DNA of 11,008 nucleotides from DATLWR01 sp035576205 (lineage in GTDB: Bacteria > Pseudomonadota > Zetaproteobacteria > Mariprofundales > Mariprofundaceae). The notes below the pieces were generated by a model. That model ran no database searches. It was given only the letters and a program-made list of their open reading frames with translations, and was not told the origin of the DNA. Of this stretch, positions 1 through 7,552 are shown piece after piece. The first letter of the stretch is position 1. Every line of letters starts with the position of its first letter. The stretch is from assembly GCA_035576205.1 (NCBI GenBank), contig DATLWR010000037.1:1-11008 (forward strand), written 5' to 3'. The position numbers and the translations under genes are program-made.

Positions 1-63
1 AGACCAACCTTTTATAGCCCATCAAGCTCGATTGGCCAAATTGGGCGGGAGAAGAGTCAGGAC
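1..63. other. Short region downstream of aguB
   Basis: Sixty-three bases after the aguB stop on the minus strand. A weak GCCCA/TGGGC pair (17-21 and 42-46) surrounds the small palindrome TTGGCCAA (32-39). No T-tract follows on the minus strand, so I do not call a terminator, and I see no gene. Confidence 0.4.
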
Positions 64-960
64 CTACTGGTCGCGGTAGCGGAGCAGGATCTCCTCGTAC
101 ATGTCGATGCGACGATCGCGCAGGAACGGCCACATGCGGCGCACCTCTTCCGAGCGGGCAAGATCGATATCGACGATCAGCACCGTTTCGTCGTCGGCTG
201 TGGCCTGCGCCAGGATTTCGCCCTGCGGGCCGGCCACGAAGCTGCCACCCCAGAAATCGAGGCCACCCTCGCCCTGCGGGTTCGGCTCGAAGCCGGTACG
301 GTTGGCGCACAACACCGGCAGGCCGTTGGCTACCGCGTGTCCGCGCATCGAGAGCTCCCAGGCCTGCCGCTGGCGGGCCTGATCGTCGGTCGGCTCCGTG
401 CGGTCCCAGCCGATAGCGGTGGGATAAATCAGCATCTCGGCACCGGCCATCGCCATCAGGCGTGCCGCCTCCGGATACCACTGGTCCCAGCATACCAGCA
501 CGCCGAGGCGGCCGACCGAGGTGTCGATCGGCTCGAAACCGATATCGCCCGGCGTGAAATAGAACTTCTCGTAATAGGCCGGATCGTCCGGGATATGCAT
601 CTTGCGGTAGATGCCGGTAATCGAGCCGTCGCGCTCCAGCACCACGGCAGTGTTGTGATAGAGACCGGCGGCACGCCGCTCGAACAGGGAGGCGACGATG
701 ACGATGCCGAGCTCGGCGGCCACCGCCCCGATCGCCTCGGTGGACTCGCCCGGAATCTCCTCGGCGAGATCGAAATAGGAAGGGTCCTCGACCTGGCAGA
801 AGTAGCGCGAGGCGTGCAGCTCCTGCAGCACCACCAGGTTGGCGCCCTCAGCCGCAGCCTCACGGATGCGCTTGATGCTCGCCTCGAGGTTGGCCGCCTT
901 GTCGGTGCCGCAGCTCTGCTGCACCAGCGCCACACACAGCTTTCTCTGAACCTTCTTCAT
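64..960 (-). CDS. aguB: N-carbamoylputrescine amidase
   Basis: A 298-residue carbon-nitrogen hydrolase of the nitrilase superfamily that hydrolyses N-carbamoylputrescine to putrescine, CO2 and ammonia, the last step of the agmatine route in the cytosol. The Glu-Lys-Cys triad is visible: Glu47 in LQELH, Lys120 in YRKMHIP and Cys157 in VCWDQWYPE. The CWDQWYPE context and the PGD segment near residue 137 are typical of the AguB branch rather than other nitrilases. The frame stays open to 996, but I choose ATG at 960: AAGGAG lies 7 nt upstream (968-973) and the protein then begins as the family does. The start overlaps the aguA stop as ATGA (957-960), suggesting translational coupling. It is the last gene of the mgtE-aguA-aguB series. 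Length matches the usual size of about 290-300. Confidence is high from catalytic motifs and pairing with aguA. Confidence 0.94.
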   Translation of the reverse strand: MKKVQRKLCVALVQQSCGTDKAANLEASIKRIREAAAEGANLVVLQELHASRYFCQVEDPSYFDLAEEIPGESTEAIGAVAAELGIVIVASLFERRAAGLYHNTAVVLERDGSITGIYRKMHIPDDPAYYEKFYFTPGDIGFEPIDTSVGRLGVLVCWDQWYPEAARLMAMAGAEMLIYPTAIGWDRTEPTDDQARQRQAWELSMRGHAVANGLPVLCANRTGFEPNPQGEGGLDFWGGSFVAGPQGEILAQATADDETVLIVDIDLARSEEVRRMWPFLRDRRIDMYEEILLRYRDQ

Positions 961-1991
961 CGCAACACTCCTTCCGGAAACTGCATGGTCATGCAATGCA
1001 GGCTACCACCCTGCTCGATCAGCGGCGAACATTGGATGCCGATCACCTCTCGGCCCGGGAAACAGCCGGCGATCACCGCCAGCGCCTCGTCGTCCCGTGC
1101 ATCTCCGTAGACCGGCACTAGCACGGCACCGTTGATGATCAGGAAATTGGCGTACGACGGTGCCACGAGATCGCCGAAACGATTCTGCTTCGCCTTCGGC
1201 CACGGTAGCGCCACCAGCCGGTACGGTTCACCGGAAACGTTCGTGAAGCCTGCCAACTCCTCGTGCATGGCGGCGAAGGCGTCGAAATGCGGGTCGGCCG
1301 GATCGTCGCAGTGCATGTGCACGATGGTGTTCTCCGGAGCGAAGCGGGCCAGGATATCGATATGGCTGTCGGTATCGTCGCCGGCCAGATGACCGGAACC
1401 CAGCCACAGTACCTGTTCGGCACCGAACGCCCGCTTCAGCTCCGCCTCGATGGCCGCCTGGGTGAGCTGCGGATTGCGGTTGGGCGACAACAGGCAGTCG
1501 CCGGTGGTCAGCAGCGTGCCGGCGCCGTCCGACTCGACGGAACCGCCCTCGAAAATCAGGCCGAAGGTCTGCAACGGCAGCTTGCCGAAAATGCCGGCGG
1601 CATGCAGCCGGCGGCTGGCCTGGTTGTCCTGGTCGGAAGCGAACTTCAGCCCCCAGCCGTTGAAGCCGAAATCGAGCAGGCGGAAGCCGCCATCCTCGGC
1701 GACGGTGAGCGGGCCGTAGTCGCGCGTCCAGGTATCGTTGGTCTCGATCTCGACCAGCTGCACCTGCGCCATGTCGACCCCGGCCGCGGCAAGACTGTCG
1801 CGCACCGGAGCGACGGCATCGACAAGCAGCAGCACCCGTTCGAAGCGGGCGATATGCCGCACCATCTCGATCACCACCGGCTGCACATGGCCGAGCATCT
1901 CCGCCCAGTCGCTGGCGCCATGCGGCCAGGCGAGCATGACGCCACTCTGCGGCTCCCATTCGGCGGGCAGTCTGCGTTTTTGGTTGCTCAT
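957..1991 (-). CDS. aguA: Agmatine deiminase (agmatine iminohydrolase)
   Basis: A 344-residue enzyme of the guanidino-group modifying (peptidyl-arginine deiminase-like) family, converting agmatine to N-carbamoylputrescine and ammonia. Family motifs appear in order: NDTWTRDYGP at residues 85-94, DFGFNGWG at 107-114, EGGS at 148-151, GDDTDSHID at 204-212 (catalytic Asp/His region), and GGSLHCMTMQ near the C terminus with the nucleophile Cys333. Relatives include Porphyromonas-type peptidyl-arginine deiminase, but length, the lack of a signal peptide and coupling to aguB favour agmatine deiminase. The ATG at 1991 is preceded by GGAGA at a suitable distance, and MSNQKRRLPAEWEPQ matches the usual short N terminus before the PAEWEPQ motif. 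It lies 24 bp downstream of mgtE and overlaps aguB by 4 bp, so the three genes are probably co-transcribed. No regulator gene of the AguR type is adjacent in this window. Confidence 0.95.
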   Translation of the reverse strand: MSNQKRRLPAEWEPQSGVMLAWPHGASDWAEMLGHVQPVVIEMVRHIARFERVLLLVDAVAPVRDSLAAAGVDMAQVQLVEIETNDTWTRDYGPLTVAEDGGFRLLDFGFNGWGLKFASDQDNQASRRLHAAGIFGKLPLQTFGLIFEGGSVESDGAGTLLTTGDCLLSPNRNPQLTQAAIEAELKRAFGAEQVLWLGSGHLAGDDTDSHIDILARFAPENTIVHMHCDDPADPHFDAFAAMHEELAGFTNVSGEPYRLVALPWPKAKQNRFGDLVAPSYANFLIINGAVLVPVYGDARDDEALAVIAGCFPGREVIGIQCSPLIEQGGSLHCMTMQFPEGVLR

Positions 1992-2015
1992 GGTCTCTCC
2001 GTGTCGTGAATCGAA

Positions 2016-3380
2016 TTAAAGCAGGAAAATGGTCGCCAGACCCAGGAAGCTGAAGAAGCCGACGACATCGGTCACCGTCGTCAGGATGGTGCCGGAGGCG
2101 AGTGCCGGGTCGATATTCAAACGCTGCAGGGTGATCGGGATCAATGCGCCGGAAAGCCCCGCCGCACAGAGGTTGATCAGCATCGCCGCACCGATGATCA
2201 GGCCGAGCGACATGCCGAGCTGCGGAAACCACCATGCGGCGAAGGCACCGATGATCAGTGCGAAACTCATGCCGGTGAGCAGGCTGACGCTCACCTCCTT
2301 GATCAGCGCCCGGCTGGCATTGGCCAGCGTCACGCGCCCCAATGCGATGCTGCGCACGATCACCGTCAGCGTCTGGGTGCCGGCGATACCGCCCATGCTG
2401 GCGACGATCGGCATCAGCACGGCCAGGGCCACGATCTTGGCGATCGTCACCTCGAACTGCGAGATCACCCATGAGGCCAGCACGGCGGTCAGCAGGTTCA
2501 CGAACAGCCAGATGCCACGCCGCCAGGCGGTGATGCCGACCGGCACGGCCAGATCATCCTCGTCGTGCAGCCGGGCCAGGCGGTACATATCCTCGGTCGC
2601 CTCTTCCTGCACGACGTCGAGAATATCGTCGGCTGTAATGCGTCCGATCAGCCGATCGTGGTCGTCGACCACGGGAATGGCCAGCGCATCGTACTTCTCG
2701 AACATGCGGGCCACCGCCTCCTGATCCTCGCCGACATGCACGCGCGGGAACTCGCGGTCGACCAGCTCGCTTATGCCCATCGCCGGATCGGCGAACAGCA
2801 GCTCGTAGAGCGGCACAACGCCGACCAGCACGTCCTCGTCGTCAACCACGTAAACGTTGTAGACCTTCTCGATCTGCCGCCCCCAACGGCGCAGCGTGGT
2901 GAGCACCCGCTCGATGCTCCAGCCGGCGCGCACCTTGAACAGCTCGGCCTGCATAAGGCCGCCGGCCGACTCCTCGTCGTGGGCGAGCAGCGGCTCCAGC
3001 CCGCGCCGATCCTCCGGATCGAGCTCCTGGATGACCTCCTTCGCCACCTTGTCGTCGACCGACTGCAAGAGGTCGGCGGCGTCGTCGGAATCGAGATGTT
3101 CGAGCACGGTGCCGATACGCTCGGGGTGCAGTTCGGCGAGAAGTTCTTCCTGCAGATTCTCCGGCAGTTCGAGCAGCACCTCACCGGCCAGTTCTTCCGG
3201 CACGTGAGAGAGCAGCAGGTGGCGGTCGTCCTCGTCGCGGCAATCGAGAATGAGAGCGGCGATCTCCGAGGCGTGCATGCTCTTCAGCATGGCGCGCAAC
3301 GCATCGGGCTCCTTGCCGGCCAGATGCAGTGCCTTCAGACGGTCGAGAACTTCCGGCTTATCCTCATCAGGGGGACACAC
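2016..3380 (-). CDS. mgtE: MgtE-type magnesium channel/transporter
   Basis: A 454-residue inner-membrane Mg2+ channel. Domain order is clear. A cytosolic acidic helical N domain (about residues 25-130) is rich in LPEE, LHPERI and DSDDAADLL repeats. Two CBS domains follow (about 135-260), including YNVYVVDDEDVLVGVV and ALAIPVVDDHDRLIGRIT. A plug helix then leads into about five membrane segments (about 285-454). Pore-family motifs are MGGIAGTQT near residue 330 and TTVTDVVGFFSFLG with Asp438 near the C terminus, equivalent to the conserved pore Asp of MgtE. The frame is open far upstream, antisense to mfd, but I choose GTG at 3380: GGAGG at 3390-3394 lies 9 nt away and the length then matches the family (about 450). 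In MgtE, Mg2+ binding between the N and CBS domains closes the channel, so regulation is partly built in. The gene leads the cluster with aguA and aguB. Confidence 0.95.
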   Translation of the reverse strand: MCPPDEDKPEVLDRLKALHLAGKEPDALRAMLKSMHASEIAALILDCRDEDDRHLLLSHVPEELAGEVLLELPENLQEELLAELHPERIGTVLEHLDSDDAADLLQSVDDKVAKEVIQELDPEDRRGLEPLLAHDEESAGGLMQAELFKVRAGWSIERVLTTLRRWGRQIEKVYNVYVVDDEDVLVGVVPLYELLFADPAMGISELVDREFPRVHVGEDQEAVARMFEKYDALAIPVVDDHDRLIGRITADDILDVVQEEATEDMYRLARLHDEDDLAVPVGITAWRRGIWLFVNLLTAVLASWVISQFEVTIAKIVALAVLMPIVASMGGIAGTQTLTVIVRSIALGRVTLANASRALIKEVSVSLLTGMSFALIIGAFAAWWFPQLGMSLGLIIGAAMLINLCAAGLSGALIPITLQRLNIDPALASGTILTTVTDVVGFFSFLGLATIFLL

Positions 3381-3479
3381 GTGGACGCACCTCCGCAACG
3401 ATTCGCCGCAGCCTACACGAAACCTTGCCGGAGATAAGCTGCCGGCAACGACCGCATCCGCTTCGCAACCGGGCAGACA
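3381..3479. promoter_or_regulatory. Divergent mgtE-mfd intergenic region with inverted repeat
   Basis: This 99-bp gap must hold the promoters of mgtE (minus) and mfd (plus), unless these lie inside the genes. It contains a perfect 7-bp inverted repeat, TTGCCGG at 3425-3431 and CCGGCAA at 3442-3448, separated by 10 bp (17 bp between equivalent positions). That geometry would suit a dimeric repressor. No convincing -35/-10 pair could be read on either strand. The region is too short for a full-size M-box magnesium riboswitch. GCCGG is a frequent word in this GC-rich DNA, so chance is possible. Confidence 0.4.
3390..3394 (-). promoter_or_regulatory. Ribosome binding site deciding the GTG start of mgtE
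   Basis: The minus strand reads GGAGG followed by a 9-nt spacer and GTG at 3380-3378. No ATG in the same frame gives a family-like N terminus with a comparable site. This motif is the main reason for trimming the much longer open frame, whose upstream part is antisense to mfd. Confidence 0.7.
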
Positions 3480-6400
3480 ATGACTGCCGTTTCCGGCATG
3501 ATGCGCCGCCCGATGAGCACACCGGAATCCTTCCACGCCACCGAACCCGGCCTTGCCTGGCAGCTGGCCAAACTTGCCGAGGCCGACGGACCCGATCAGG
3601 GACTGGTTGTCTGGGTCTGCCCGGACCTGCGCAGCTACCGGCAGCTGGCCGAGGAGCTGGCTTTCTTCCTGCAGCATGCACCCGAACGCATGTGGCGTTT
3701 CCCGGCCTGGGAGGTGCTCCCCTACGACCGCGTGTCGCCGCACCACGGCATCGTCGGCGAGCGCTTTGCCACCCTCGGCCGGCTCATCAACACACCCAAC
3801 CCCAAGGGCATCCTGCTCACCGCTCTCCCCGCCTTCCTGCAGCGCATCGCACCGCCCGAAACGGTCGCCGCCCATGTCTGGCAGCTGAAAATCGGCGAGA
3901 AGCTCGATATCGCCACGCTGCGTGACCGGCTGGCCGAAGCGGGCATGAACGCCGCCGAGCGGGTGCTCGTGCCGGGCGAATTTGCAGTAAGGGGCGGCCT
4001 GCTCGACATCTGGCCGGCCACCGAAGCGACACCACTGCGCATCGACCTGTTCGGGGACGAGATCGAGTCGATCCGCCGCTTCGACCCGGAATCGCAGCGC
4101 TCCGGCGAGGAGCTCGACCACTTCACCAGCGTGCCGGTGCGCGAGATCATCCTCGACGAGGCGGGCCGAAACCGCTTCGCCGCCGCCTTCCGCGAACGCT
4201 TCCCGCAACACCGCAAGCATCCGATGCTCGATGCCGTGCAGGCCGGCCGGCCGCATCCGGGTATCGAGTCGCTGCTGCCGCTCGCCTTCGCCGGCATGGC
4301 CCGGCTCGCCGACTACCTGCCGGAGGGTGCGAAAATCCTCGCCCCGGCCGACATCGAGTCGAAGCGCGAGGCGTTCGCCGCCCAGGTGCGCGCCCAGTTC
4401 GAGATGGTACGCATGAGTGCAGAGCCGATCGTCAGCCCGCAGGAGCTGTATGCGGTCGAGACGCCGCTGCGCGCCGCCAGCCTGCCCGCCCCGGCCATCG
4501 AGGCAGCACCGTCACTCGCCGACTTCCAGCAGCAGGGACATCCGGTGCAGGCGCTGCACGACCACCTGCGATCGAGGCTCGATGCCGGCTGGCGGCTGTT
4601 GATCGTCGCCCACGGCTTCGGCCAGCAGGAACGCATGGTCGAGGCCTGCGAGGACTGGGCCGGCGATATCGCCCGCTGCCAGGGCTTCACCGACCTGCCG
4701 AAAGCGGGTGTAGCCACTGCCATCGGCTCACTCGACGCCGGTTTCGCGCTGCCGGCAGAAAAGATCCTGATGCTGACCGGCCGCGAACTGCTCGGCCAGC
4801 GGCTGCCGCGCAAACGCGGCCGCAGCTCGCATCTCTTGCGCGCCGACGCCTTCGCCAGCCTCGCCGAACTCTCCATCGGCGATCCGGTGGTGCACGAGGA
4901 TCACGGCATCGGCCGCTACGAAGGGCTGGAGACCATCGACGACGGCGAGACACAGGCCGATTTCCTGAAGATCGTCTACGCGGGCGACGCCAGCATCTAC
5001 CTGCCGGTGGAAGACCTGAACCGCCTGCACCGCTATACGGGCGAGGACACCCCGGAGCTCAACCGGCTGGGTAGCGACAAATGGAAGAAGACCCGCGAGC
5101 GGGTGCAGCAGGATCTGCTCGCCATGGCGCACGAGCTGATCGAGGTGGAGGCGGCACGCAGCCGCTCCGACCGGCCGCCCTACAAGCTCGAAGGGGCCCT
5201 GCACGCAGCCTACGAGGAGTTCTCCGCCGGCTTCCCGTTCGAGGAGACCGACGACCAGGCCACCGCCATCGACCAGGTGATCCGCGACCTCGCGCATGTC
5301 AAACCGATGGACCGCGTCGTCTGCGGCGACGTCGGCTTCGGCAAAACGGAGGTGGCGATGCGCGCCGCCTTCATCGTCGCCGAGGCGGGCCGGCAGGTGG
5401 CGGTGATGGCCCCCACCACCGTGCTCGCCAACCAGCACTTCAACAGTTTCTCCGAACGCTTCGCCGGCACCGGGCTGAAGGTGGCCATGCTCTCACGGCT
5501 GCAGGGCAAGGCGGAGGTCGACGAGATCACCCGCGAGCTGGCCAACGGCGACATCCGCATCATCGTCGGCACCCACCGGCTGCTCTCGGAAAGCTTCGAG
5601 TTCGGCGATCTGGGGCTGGTCATCGTCGACGAGGAGCAGCGTTTCGGCGTCAAGGACAAGCAGAAGCTGAAGGCACTGCACAGCAGTGTGGACCTGCTCA
5701 CACTGACCGCCACGCCGATCCCGCGTACACTGCACCAGACGCTCTCCGGTCTGCGCTCGGTATCGATCATCAGCACGCCGCCCGCCGAACGCGAAGCGAT
5801 CCGAACCATGGTCACCGCCTTCGATCCGAGCATCGCCAACGAGGCGATCCGCCGCGAGCTCTACCGCGGCGGCCAGGCCTATTACCTGCACAACCACGTG
5901 GCAAGCATCGACAGGATTGCCAGAAGACTGCGTGATGAAATCCCCGAGGCGGTGGTCGGCATCGCCCACGGCCAGATGACGCCCTCCGAGCTCGACCGCC
6001 AGATGCTCGCCTTCTACGAGGGACGCGTGCATATCCTGGTCTGCACCACCATCGTCGAGTCGGGACTGGACGTGCCGAATGCCAATACGCTGATCGTCGA
6101 GCGCGCCGACCTCCTGGGGCTGTCGCAGCTGCACCAGATCCGTGGCCGGGTCGGGCGTTCACATCGGCAGGCCTTCGCCTACCTCTTCACGCCCGATCCG
6201 CGGGCGATGACAGCGGATGCGCGCGAGCGGCTGCAAGCCATCGCCGAGCATACCGAGCTCGGTGCCGGCTTCCTGCTAGCCCGCCAGGACATGGAGATAA
6301 GAGGCGCCGGCAACCTGCTGGGTGCCGAGCAGAGCGGCAAGATCGAGGCGATTGGGCTGGACATGTACATGGAGATGTTGCACGAGGCGATCGCCGAGGC

Positions 6401-6884
6401 GAAGGGCGAACCGGTACGTCACCGCCAGCCGCTCGATCTCAGGCTGGGAGTGAACGCCATCCTGCCGCCCTCCTACGTGCCGCAGGTCGCCGAGCGCCTC
6501 AATCTCTATCGCCGCATCGCCAGAACCGCCGACGACACGCAGGTCTCGATGCTGTTCGAGGAGATGACCGACCGCTTCGGCAAGCTGCCGGACGAGGCGA
6601 AGTTCGCGCTCGAAGCCGCGCGTCTGCGCTGGCGCGGCGACGTCATGCGCCTTGCCGCCCTGCACGCCACGACGCAGGGCACTCGCTTCAACTTCACTGC
6701 CGACTCGCCGATCGATCCGGGTCGGATGCTCACCCGCGTGCAGAAGGAACCGAACCGCTTCCGCCTCACCCCGGACGGCAACCTGACCCTGCTGCAGCCG
6801 GGAGAGACGCCGCGCGATCGCATCAAGGGCTGCATTGCCTTCCTCGATGAGCTCATGAAGGATGCCGGCAAGGAGATTCGATGA
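3480..6884 (+). CDS. mfd: Transcription-repair coupling factor
   Basis: A 1134-residue DNA translocase that removes RNA polymerase stalled at lesions and recruits UvrA to the template strand; the E. coli protein has 1148 residues. A degenerate UvrB-like N-terminal module (about residues 15-340) contains the recognisable segments WEVLPYDRVSPH and GEFAVRGGLLDIWP. The RNA-polymerase interaction domain begins near residue 467 with GDPVVHEDHGIGRYEG. The RecG-like SF2 motor has Walker A GDVGFGKT at 616-623, the DEEQ box at 717-720, TATPIPRT at 743-750 and motif VI QIRGRVGR ending at 893. A C-terminal UvrA-occluding domain follows. The start is uncertain: ATG at 3480, 3498, 3501 and 3513 are all in frame and none has a strong Shine-Dalgarno; I keep the first. 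The stop overlaps the serB start as ATGA, indicating a two-gene unit. No truncation or missing catalytic residue was seen. Confidence 0.97.
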   Translation: MTAVSGMMRRPMSTPESFHATEPGLAWQLAKLAEADGPDQGLVVWVCPDLRSYRQLAEELAFFLQHAPERMWRFPAWEVLPYDRVSPHHGIVGERFATLGRLINTPNPKGILLTALPAFLQRIAPPETVAAHVWQLKIGEKLDIATLRDRLAEAGMNAAERVLVPGEFAVRGGLLDIWPATEATPLRIDLFGDEIESIRRFDPESQRSGEELDHFTSVPVREIILDEAGRNRFAAAFRERFPQHRKHPMLDAVQAGRPHPGIESLLPLAFAGMARLADYLPEGAKILAPADIESKREAFAAQVRAQFEMVRMSAEPIVSPQELYAVETPLRAASLPAPAIEAAPSLADFQQQGHPVQALHDHLRSRLDAGWRLLIVAHGFGQQERMVEACEDWAGDIARCQGFTDLPKAGVATAIGSLDAGFALPAEKILMLTGRELLGQRLPRKRGRSSHLLRADAFASLAELSIGDPVVHEDHGIGRYEGLETIDDGETQADFLKIVYAGDASIYLPVEDLNRLHRYTGEDTPELNRLGSDKWKKTRERVQQDLLAMAHELIEVEAARSRSDRPPYKLEGALHAAYEEFSAGFPFEETDDQATAIDQVIRDLAHVKPMDRVVCGDVGFGKTEVAMRAAFIVAEAGRQVAVMAPTTVLANQHFNSFSERFAGTGLKVAMLSRLQGKAEVDEITRELANGDIRIIVGTHRLLSESFEFGDLGLVIVDEEQRFGVKDKQKLKALHSSVDLLTLTATPIPRTLHQTLSGLRSVSIISTPPAEREAIRTMVTAFDPSIANEAIRRELYRGGQAYYLHNHVASIDRIARRLRDEIPEAVVGIAHGQMTPSELDRQMLAFYEGRVHILVCTTIVESGLDVPNANTLIVERADLLGLSQLHQIRGRVGRSHRQAFAYLFTPDPRAMTADARERLQAIAEHTELGAGFLLARQDMEIRGAGNLLGAEQSGKIEAIGLDMYMEMLHEAIAEAKGEPVRHRQPLDLRLGVNAILPPSYVPQVAERLNLYRRIARTADDTQVSMLFEEMTDRFGKLPDEAKFALEAARLRWRGDVMRLAALHATTQGTRFNFTADSPIDPGRMLTRVQKEPNRFRLTPDGNLTLLQPGETPRDRIKGCIAFLDELMKDAGKEIR

Positions 6885-7552
6885 CCCTCAAGCCCCCCGC
6901 CAACGCCCCGACCCTCGCCAAACCCGGCCTGCTGTTCATGGATATGGACTCCACGCTGATCCAGTGCGAGTGCATCGACGAGATCGGCGATTTTCTCGGC
7001 ATCAAGCCGCAGATCGCCGCCATTACCGAGCGCGCCATGCGCGGGGAGCTCGATTTCGCCGCTTCCCTGACCGAGCGCGTATCGCTCCTGGCCGGTCTCG
7101 ACGAATCGGTGCTGAATGAGGTCTACGAGCAGCGCGTGAAGCTCACCGACGGCGCCGAAAAGCTGATCGACACGGTGCATGCGCACGGCTGGAAGGTCGG
7201 GCTGGTCTCCGGCGGTTTTACCCATTTCACCGATCGGCTGAAACAGCGGCTCGGACTCGACTACACGCTTTCCAACGTGCTGGAGATCCACGCCGGCAAG
7301 CTCACCGGCGACGTGCTCGGCGACATCGTCGATGCGCAGGCCAAGAAGCGGGCGCTCCTGAACCAAGCGGCCGCCTGGGAGATTCCGCTGTCGCAGACCG
7401 TGGCGCTCGGCGACGGCGCCAACGATCTGCCGATGCTGCACACGGCAGGACTCGGCATCGCCTTCCACGCCAAGCCGAAGGTGGTGGCCGAGGCGCCCTA
7501 CGCCATCAACGAGGGTGGCCTCGACCGGACGCTACTGCTGCTGCACCGTTAG
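6881..7552 (+). CDS. serB: Phosphoserine phosphatase
   Basis: A 223-residue HAD-superfamily enzyme catalysing the last step of L-serine synthesis, O-phosphoserine to serine plus phosphate, Mg2+-dependent and cytosolic. Motif I is DMDSTLI with nucleophile Asp21 and acid/base Asp23; motif II Ser110 lies in LVSGGFTHFTD; the motif III lysine is in the AKK segment near 155; motif IV is GDGANDLPML with Asp178 and Asp182. The protein is about 100 residues shorter than E. coli SerB (322): it lacks the N-terminal ACT-like extension and keeps only the catalytic core, a form common in many bacteria. The start at 6881 has AAGGAG (6870-6875) 5 nt upstream and overlaps the mfd stop by 4 bp, so translation is probably coupled to mfd. 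Its last 21 bp overlap the 3' end of pstS on the opposite strand. ThrH-like HAD phosphatases are less likely given the close SerB motif match. Confidence 0.96.
   Translation: MTLKPPANAPTLAKPGLLFMDMDSTLIQCECIDEIGDFLGIKPQIAAITERAMRGELDFAASLTERVSLLAGLDESVLNEVYEQRVKLTDGAEKLIDTVHAHGWKVGLVSGGFTHFTDRLKQRLGLDYTLSNVLEIHAGKLTGDVLGDIVDAQAKKRALLNQAAAWEIPLSQTVALGDGANDLPMLHTAGLGIAFHAKPKVVAEAPYAINEGGLDRTLLLLHR

Noticed and set aside
1..63. Terminator downstream of aguB
   Set aside because: Only a 5-bp stem with a 20-nt loop, and no T-tract on the minus strand.
961..996. Longer aguB start at 996
   Set aside because: It would add 12 residues overlapping aguA without a Shine-Dalgarno; the ATG at 960 has AAGGAG and a family-like N terminus.
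1228..2472. Minus-strand open frame of 414 codons spanning the mgtE-aguA junction in another frame
   Set aside because: Arg-rich, low-complexity translation overlapping two confident genes out of frame.
2565..3437. Plus-strand open frame of 290 codons opposite mgtE
   Set aside because: Antisense shadow of mgtE; the translation has no domain and the minus-strand protein is unmistakable.
3381..3479. Magnesium riboswitch (M-box) in the mgtE leader
   Set aside because: The gap is too short for a full M-box and I see none of its conserved elements.
3381..4256. Minus-strand open frame extending mgtE by about 290 residues at its N terminus
   Set aside because: It is antisense to mfd, has no family similarity, and a good GGAGG-GTG start at 3380 gives the normal MgtE length.
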